A DNA stretch of 10,923 nucleotides from a bacterium (GTDB lineage: Bacteria > Pseudomonadota > Gammaproteobacteria > Burkholderiales > Methylophilaceae): assembly GCA_027310505.1 (NCBI GenBank), contig DAIDAS010000023.1:1-10923 (forward strand), in the 5' to 3' direction. Of this stretch, positions 6,755-10,923 are shown piece after piece. Position 1 is the first letter of the stretch. The number at the start of each line of letters is the position of its first letter. A program made the position numbers and the translations under genes. Below the pieces are notes generated by a model, which saw only the letters and a program-made list of their open reading frames with translations, did no database searches and had not been told where the DNA came from.

Positions 6755-7869
6755 AATCCCTGTTAACCAACGCCCGCACCGTCGTCGTCAAGGTGGGTTC
6801 CAGCCTCGTGACCAACGAAGGCCGTGGGCTGGACCAGACCGCGATTGCTGCATGGGCCGACCAGATCGCCCGTCTGCAGCATCATGGGCGCAAGGTGGTA
6901 CTGGTTTCCAGCGGGGCGGTGGCGGAAGGCATGCAGCGCCTCGGCTGGGCCAGGCGTCCGACGGCGGTCAATGAATTGCAAGCCGCTGCTGCCGTGGGGC
7001 AGATGGGGCTGGTGCAGATGTATGAGTCCTGTTTTGCGCGCCATAAGCTGCATACCGCGCAGGTGCTGCTGACGCACGACGATCTGGCCGACCGCAAGCG
7101 CTATCTCAATGCTCGCAGCACACTGCGTACGCTGCTCGACCTCAACGTTATCCCGATCATCAACGAAAACGATACCGTCGTGACCGACGAGATTCGCTTT
7201 GGAGACAACGATACGCTGGGTTCTCTGGTCGCCAATCTGATCGAGGCCGATGCGCTGGTGATCCTGACCGACCAGCAAGGCCTGTATTCAGCCGATCCAC
7301 GCAAGGATCCGACGGCAACCCTTATCCAGCACGCTACAGCCGGCGATGCCGAACTGGAGAAAATGGCTGGTGGCGCCGGCAGTGCGGTCGGTACCGGCGG
7401 CATGCTGACCAAGATTCTCGCCGCCAAGCGCGCAGCGCGCAGCGGGGCGCATACGGTGATTGCTTCCGGCCGCGAGCAGGACGTACTGGTGCGGCTGTCT
7501 GCCGGTGATGTCATCGGCAGCCACTTGCATGCGCCGGAAATGAAGACCGCGGCAAGAAAGCAATGGCTTGCCGACCACCTGCAGGTGCGCGGCCGGCTCA
7601 CTCTGGACGGCGGTGCGGCCAAGGCGCTGAAAGACGACGGCAAGAGCCTGCTGCCGATCGGTGTGACTGCCGTGTCCGGCGATTTTGAGCGTGGCGAACT
7701 GGTGGCCTGCCTTGACCCGCATGGCCGGGAAATTGCACGCGGCCTGGTCAATTACACGGCGGTGGAGACGGGGCGTATCCTGAAAAAATCGAGTGGCGAG
7801 ATCGAGCAGATTCTCGGTTATGTGGACGAACCGGAACTGATACACCGGGACAATCTGGTTTTGTTGTAA
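6751..7869 (+). CDS. proB: glutamate 5-kinase
   Basis: The 372-residue protein phosphorylates L-glutamate to glutamyl 5-phosphate, the first and feedback-inhibited step of proline synthesis. The amino acid kinase domain fills about 1-260: VVVKVGSSLV (11-20), LVSSGAVAEG (51-60), INENDTV (137-143), FGDNDTLGSLVA (150-161), LTDQQGLYSADP (172-183) and GTGGMLTK. A PUA domain of about 95 residues follows, ending ILGYVDEPELIHRDNLVLL. Length and domain order match full-size ProB. Translation starts inside the obgE stop codon. proA, which encodes the next enzyme, is not in this window; obgE-proB without proA is familiar in betaproteobacteria. Confidence 0.97.
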   Translation: MKSLLTNARTVVVKVGSSLVTNEGRGLDQTAIAAWADQIARLQHHGRKVVLVSSGAVAEGMQRLGWARRPTAVNELQAAAAVGQMGLVQMYESCFARHKLHTAQVLLTHDDLADRKRYLNARSTLRTLLDLNVIPIINENDTVVTDEIRFGDNDTLGSLVANLIEADALVILTDQQGLYSADPRKDPTATLIQHATAGDAELEKMAGGAGSAVGTGGMLTKILAAKRAARSGAHTVIASGREQDVLVRLSAGDVIGSHLHAPEMKTAARKQWLADHLQVRGRLTLDGGAAKALKDDGKSLLPIGVTAVSGDFERGELVACLDPHGREIARGLVNYTAVETGRILKKSSGEIEQILGYVDEPELIHRDNLVLL

Positions 7870-7949
7870 AGCCAGGTTGCAGGGTCGGCTCATCAGTGTT
7901 GCCGGTGATGCCGAAACTACAATCTGGTGATTCTCTAAAAGAGGAAATC

Positions 7950-8450
7950 ATGACTGACAAACAACCTTTGGTCGCTATCATTATGGGCTCGGACAGCGAT
8001 TGGCCGGTGATGAAAGCTGCCGCCGCGATGCTGGACGACTTCGGCGTATCTTTTGAGGCGCGCGTAATCTCGGCGCACCGTACTCCGGACCTGATGTTCG
8101 AATTTGCCGAAACCGCGCATGTGCGTGGCCTGCGCGCCATCATTGCCGGCGCCGGCGGCGCGGCGCACCTGCCCGGCATGGTGGCTGCCAAGACCACGGT
8201 GCCGGTGCTTGGCGTGCCCGTGCCGTCCAAGCACCTGCAGGGGCAGGATTCGTTGCTTTCCATCGTGCAGATGCCGAAGGGCATTCCGGTCGCGACCTTC
8301 GCCATTGGTGAAGCCGGCGCGGCCAATGCCGGCCTGTTTGCCGTGGCGTTGCTTGCGACAACCGACAGGGCGCTGGCAGACAAACTGGCGGCTTTCCGCC
8401 AGAAGCAGACCGAAAAGGTGCTGGGCATGACGCTGAAGGGGGATGCATGA
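7950..8450 (+). CDS. purE: N5-carboxyaminoimidazole ribonucleotide mutase (class I PurE)
   Basis: The 166-residue protein converts N5-CAIR, made by PurK, to 4-carboxy-AIR in purine synthesis. Conserved elements are MGSDSDW (12-18), ISAHRTP (40-46, with the active-site His at 43), AGAGGAAHLPG (66-76) and GVPVPSKHLQG (88-98). A purK partner next to it supports the class I reaction. The ATG at 7950 follows GAGG with 5 nt spacing; an upstream in-frame start at 7896 would add 18 unconserved residues and lacks support. The 80-bp gap after proB has no terminator. It contains a possible -10 (TACAAT at 7918-7923) without a good -35, so purEK may be read from upstream as well as locally. It overlaps purK by 4 bp. 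Confidence 0.97.
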   Translation: MTDKQPLVAIIMGSDSDWPVMKAAAAMLDDFGVSFEARVISAHRTPDLMFEFAETAHVRGLRAIIAGAGGAAHLPGMVAAKTTVPVLGVPVPSKHLQGQDSLLSIVQMPKGIPVATFAIGEAGAANAGLFAVALLATTDRALADKLAAFRQKQTEKVLGMTLKGDA

Positions 8451-9577
8451 TCCTGCCATCTTCCATGCTGGGCATGCTTGGCGGCGGCCAGTTGGCGCGC
8501 TTCTTCGTCATCGCCGCGCACGAAATGGGTTACAAGGTCACCGTGCTCGATCCCGACAAGGTCAGCCCGGCAGGCATGATTGCCGATGTGCATCTGTGTG
8601 CCGCTTATGATGATGCCGATGCGCTGAACGAGATGGCGCGCAGTTGTGTCGCCGTGACGACCGAGTTCGAGAATGTGCCGGCCAGTACGCTGGAAACCCT
8701 GGCGAAATCGGTGCCGGTGCATCCGGCGGCTGCGGCTGTGGCGGTCTGCCAGCATCGTGTCTCGGAAAAGAACTTCTTGCGCGATAACGGTTTTCCGCAT
8801 GCGCCTTATGCCGAAATCAATCAGGAATCGGATATTCCTGCCGCCAATAGTGGCCTGTACCCCGGCATCCTGAAAGTGGCCCGTTTCGGTTACGACGGCA
8901 AGGGGCAGGCGCGTGTGGGCACGCCGGAAGAAGCGCTGGCGGCGTTCCGAAACTTCAAGGGCGAGCAGTGCGTGCTGGAGCAGATGCTGGCGCTGGATTA
9001 CGAGGTCTCCGTAGTGTTGGCGCGCGATGCCGCCGGCAATGTGCAGGCGTTTCCCACCGCCGAGAATATTCATCGCAACGGTATTCTGGATATCAGCATT
9101 GCTCCGGCCCGGGGGGCTGCGGAGGTCCGCGAGCAGGCGCAGGCACTGGCGCGAGGTGTCGCCGAGAAACTGGGGTATGTCGGAACGCTGGGTGTCGAGT
9201 TCTTCGTCTGCAATGGGTGCCTGTACGTCAATGAAATGGCGCCACGCCCGCATAACTCGGGACACTACACCATCGACGCCTGTGTGACCAATCAGTTCGA
9301 GCAGCAGGTGCGGGCGTTATGCGGCCTGCCCTTGGGTGACTCGCGTCTGCATAGCGCAGCGGTGATGGTGAATCTGCTGGGTGATGTCTGGCCGGGCGGG
9401 CGGGAGCCGGAATGGAATGTCCTGTTCGAGCAGACCAACCTCAAGCTGCATCTGTACGGCAAGCACGAGGCGCGTCCGGGCCGCAAGATGGGGCATTTTA
9501 CGGTGATCGGGGATCATGCCGATGCCGTTCTGAAGGATGCCATGTCGGCGCGCAGCCGGATCAAGGTCGAGGGGTGA
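8447..9577 (+). CDS. purK: 5-(carboxyamino)imidazole ribonucleotide synthase
   Basis: The 376-residue ATP-grasp enzyme carboxylates AIR with bicarbonate and ATP to give N5-CAIR, the substrate of PurE. Visible elements: the N-terminal GMLGGGQLARF motif (9-19), TTEFENVP, the lysine-containing ILKVARFGYDGKGQ of the ATP-binding region, LEQMLALDYEVSV, the metal-binding NEMAPRPHNSGHYT, and a C-terminal KMGHFTVIGD. It is slightly longer than E. coli PurK (355). The start overlaps the purE stop as ATGA, a compact pair that would keep the two enzymes of an unstable intermediate at similar levels. A hairpin terminator lies 40 bp downstream. Confidence 0.97.
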   Translation: MILPSSMLGMLGGGQLARFFVIAAHEMGYKVTVLDPDKVSPAGMIADVHLCAAYDDADALNEMARSCVAVTTEFENVPASTLETLAKSVPVHPAAAAVAVCQHRVSEKNFLRDNGFPHAPYAEINQESDIPAANSGLYPGILKVARFGYDGKGQARVGTPEEALAAFRNFKGEQCVLEQMLALDYEVSVVLARDAAGNVQAFPTAENIHRNGILDISIAPARGAAEVREQAQALARGVAEKLGYVGTLGVEFFVCNGCLYVNEMAPRPHNSGHYTIDACVTNQFEQQVRALCGLPLGDSRLHSAAVMVNLLGDVWPGGREPEWNVLFEQTNLKLHLYGKHEARPGRKMGHFTVIGDHADAVLKDAMSARSRIKVEG

Positions 9578-9590
9578 CGTTGACCTCTCT

Positions 9591-9611
9591 CCGAATCTGT
9601 TGAGGATTCGG
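9591..9611. repeat. small hairpin between purK stop and terminator
   Basis: CCGAATC (9591-9597) and GATTCGG (9605-9611) form a perfect 7-bp stem with a 7-nt loop, directly before the terminator hairpin. There is no T run of its own, so it is not a second terminator. It may protect the 3' end of the purK mRNA (inference). Confidence 0.5.
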
Positions 9612-9617
9612 GGCAAT

Positions 9618-9649
9618 AAAAAAGGCCAACCATGCGGTTGGCCTTTTTT
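9618..9649. terminator. bidirectional terminator between purK and rpsT
   Basis: AAAAAAGGCCAACC (9618-9631) pairs perfectly with GGTTGGCCTTTTTT (9636-9649) around the 4-nt loop ATGC. The 14-bp stem ends in six A:T pairs, so each strand shows a hairpin followed by Ts. It can end purK transcripts on the plus strand and rpsT transcripts on the minus strand; the rpsT stop is 15 bp away. Confidence 0.92.
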
Positions 9650-9664
9650 GATGCGGCTTGAAGA

Positions 9665-9928
9665 TTAAGCCATTGCCTTTACGGCAGCAGACAGGCGGCT
9701 CTTGTGGCGAGAGGCCTTGTTCTTGTGGATGATCTTCTTGTCGGCGATGGAATCGATCACGCTGACGTTTTCCTGGTACGCGGCTTGTGCGGCAGCCTTG
9801 TCACCGGCTTCAACCGCCTTGATGATCTTCTTGATCGCGGTACGCAGCGCGGAACGCTGGCTCGCGTTGTGGGCGCGTTGCTTGACCGCCTGACGGGCGC
9901 GTTTTCTCGCTTGTGCGCTGTTAGCCAT
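9665..9928 (-). CDS. rpsT: 30S ribosomal protein S20
   Basis: The 87-residue, strongly basic protein begins MANSAQARKRARQ and includes RSALRTAIKKIIKAVEAGD and ADKKIIHKNKASRHKSRL, the helical bundle of S20 that binds 16S rRNA. Length is standard. The ATG follows AGGAG with about 7 nt spacing. It is transcribed alone: its own promoter lies 39 bp upstream of the start, murJ diverges upstream and the shared terminator closes it downstream. Confidence 0.98.
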   Translation of the reverse strand: MANSAQARKRARQAVKQRAHNASQRSALRTAIKKIIKAVEAGDKAAAQAAYQENVSVIDSIADKKIIHKNKASRHKSRLSAAVKAMA

Positions 9929-9966
9929 GAAAACTCCTGAGAATTAAGCAAAAATTGAAACGCGCA

Positions 9967-9995
9967 ATCATACAGATTTGAAAAGGCTTTTGCAA
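9967..9995 (-). promoter_or_regulatory. rpsT promoter (sigma-70 type)
   Basis: On the minus strand TTGCAA (9990-9995) and TATGAT (9967-9972) are exactly 17 bp apart, placed about 38-66 nt upstream of the rpsT ATG. The leader would be roughly 30 nt. Confidence 0.65.
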
Positions 9996-10014
9996 GGAGA
10001 TAAAAGCGCGGCCG

Positions 10015-10023
10015 TGGTAAGAT
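10015..10023 (+). promoter_or_regulatory. possible extended -10 promoter of murJ
   Basis: TGG followed by TAAGAT (10018-10023) fits an extended -10 element, about 30 nt before the murJ ATG. No good -35 is found at 16-18 bp, so this is tentative. A perfect 10-bp palindrome ATTTGCAAAT (10031-10040) lies between it and the start codon. Confidence 0.3.
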
Positions 10024-10052
10024 GGCGACCATTTGCAAATCGTATCAAATTA

Positions 10053-10923
10053 ATGAATCTGCTCAAAGCGCTGGCCACGGTCGGCAGCATGACATTTCTT
10101 TCCCGCGTTCTCGGGTTCGTGCGCGACACCCTGATTGCCAGGGTATTCGGCGCAGGCATCTATACCGATGCCTTTTTCATCGCATTCAAGATCCCCAACC
10201 TGTTGCGCCGACTGTTCGCCGAGGGTGCGTTTTCGCAGGCGTTCGTGCCGGTGCTGGCAGAATACAAAAACCGGCGCGGGCATGACGAGACGCATGTGCT
10301 GGTGAATCATGTCGCGACCTTGCTCGGGCTGGCCGTATTCGTGGTGATGGTGCTGGGCATTATTGCTGCGCCGTGGGTGGTGTATCTCAGTGCGCCGGGC
10401 TTCCATGCCAGCCCGGACAAGTTCCAGCTTACGGTCGACCTGCTGCGCATCACCTTTCCTTATATCCTGTTTATCTCGCTGGTGTCGCTGGCGGGTGGTG
10501 TGCTGAATACCTACAGCCGTTTTTCGGTGCCGGCCTTCACGCCGGTGCTGCTCAACCTCTCGTTTATCGTCGCGGCGCTGTTTTTTGCGCCCTATTTCCA
10601 CCCGCCGGTGATGGTGCTGGCTTGGGCGGTATTTGCGGGAGGCATGCTGCAACTGGCGTTTCAGGTACCTTACCTGCTCAAGATCGGACTCGTGCCGCGC
10701 TTCAGCATGAACTTGCATGACGAGGGCGTGTGGCGAATATTGAAACTGATGGGTCCGGCGGTGTTCGGGGTTTCCATCGCTCAGTTGTCGCTGCTGATCA
10801 ACACCATTTTTGCTTCGTTTCTGGAAACCGGCAGCGTGTCGTGGCTGTATTATGCCGACCGCCTGATGGAGTTTCCTACCGGCATGCTGGGCGTGGCGTT
10901 GGGGACCATTCTGTTGCCCAGCC
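10053..10923 (+). CDS. murJ: lipid II flippase MurJ (MviN), 3' end outside window
   Basis: The first 290 residues of the MOP-superfamily transporter that moves lipid II across the inner membrane for peptidoglycan synthesis are present. The N-terminus MNLLKALATVGSMTFLSRVL and FKIPNLLRRLFAEGAFSQAF are diagnostic. Charged residues known to be essential in E. coli MurJ appear at the same numbers: R18, R24, D39, R52, R270 and E273. Several long hydrophobic segments are visible (about 83-110, 135-152, 162-180, 186-205 and 234-256). The frame is open to the right edge; the full protein should be about 510 residues. The start gives the E. coli register, but no strong Shine-Dalgarno precedes it. It is divergent from rpsT. 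Confidence 0.96.
   Translation, partial: MNLLKALATVGSMTFLSRVLGFVRDTLIARVFGAGIYTDAFFIAFKIPNLLRRLFAEGAFSQAFVPVLAEYKNRRGHDETHVLVNHVATLLGLAVFVVMVLGIIAAPWVVYLSAPGFHASPDKFQLTVDLLRITFPYILFISLVSLAGGVLNTYSRFSVPAFTPVLLNLSFIVAALFFAPYFHPPVMVLAWAVFAGGMLQLAFQVPYLLKIGLVPRFSMNLHDEGVWRILKLMGPAVFGVSIAQLSLLINTIFASFLETGSVSWLYYADRLMEFPTGMLGVALGTILLPS

Noticed and set aside
7748..9265. 505-codon open frame on the minus strand
   Set aside because: It lies entirely antisense to proB's end, purE and purK, which show full family motifs; the translation has low-complexity, shadow-like composition and no recognisable domain.

Overview
The window joins a standard betaproteobacterial housekeeping block (about 3790 to the right end) to the decayed end of an integrated mobile element (about 1360-3790) and to a broken sensory gene (1-1364). 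The order ispB / rplU-rpmA-obgE-proB and rpsT / murJ, with class I purE plus purK, fits a betaproteobacterium. Nitrosomonadales (for example a Gallionellaceae- or Sulfuricellaceae-like lineage) is my guess from gene order and the multi-PAS sensor; I cannot fix the genus. The left 1.35 kb is visibly richer in A+T than the core genes.

Layout. 1-1364 (minus) is one uninterrupted reading frame with one partial PAS domain and three further PAS domains. It has lost its 5' end at about 1362-1370 and leaves the window on the left. At that same point a plus-strand MobF (TrwC/TraI-type) relaxase begins, also without its 5' end. The relaxase has a second lesion at about 1665-1670, an internal deletion with a frame change, after which the helicase half reads intact to 3311. 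On the minus strand, 3321-3575 is an unrecognised 84-residue ORF. Next to it, 3560-3700 is the N-terminal stub of a tyrosine recombinase. The stub starts 92 bp from the 3' end of a tRNA-Pro(CGG) gene at 3792-3868, the usual geometry of an integrase beside its tRNA attachment site.

Right of the tRNA the genes look intact. ispB (minus) makes the polyprenyl chain of the respiratory quinone. Divergent from it, rplU-rpmA encode ribosomal proteins L21 and L27 and end at a strong hairpin terminator. obgE (ribosome-assembly GTPase) and proB (first step of proline synthesis) overlap by 4 bp. purE and purK (two consecutive steps of purine synthesis) follow and also overlap by 4 bp. A 14-bp-stem terminator, symmetrical enough to work both ways, separates purK from the convergent rpsT (ribosomal protein S20). 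murJ (lipid II flippase) diverges from rpsT and leaves the window after 290 codons.

I found no CRISPR array, complete insertion sequence, toxin-antitoxin pair or clearly new system. The points worth a second look are all in the left third: the head-to-head double truncation, the relaxase deletion that keeps a clean helicase ORF, and the small ORF coupled to the integrase stub.
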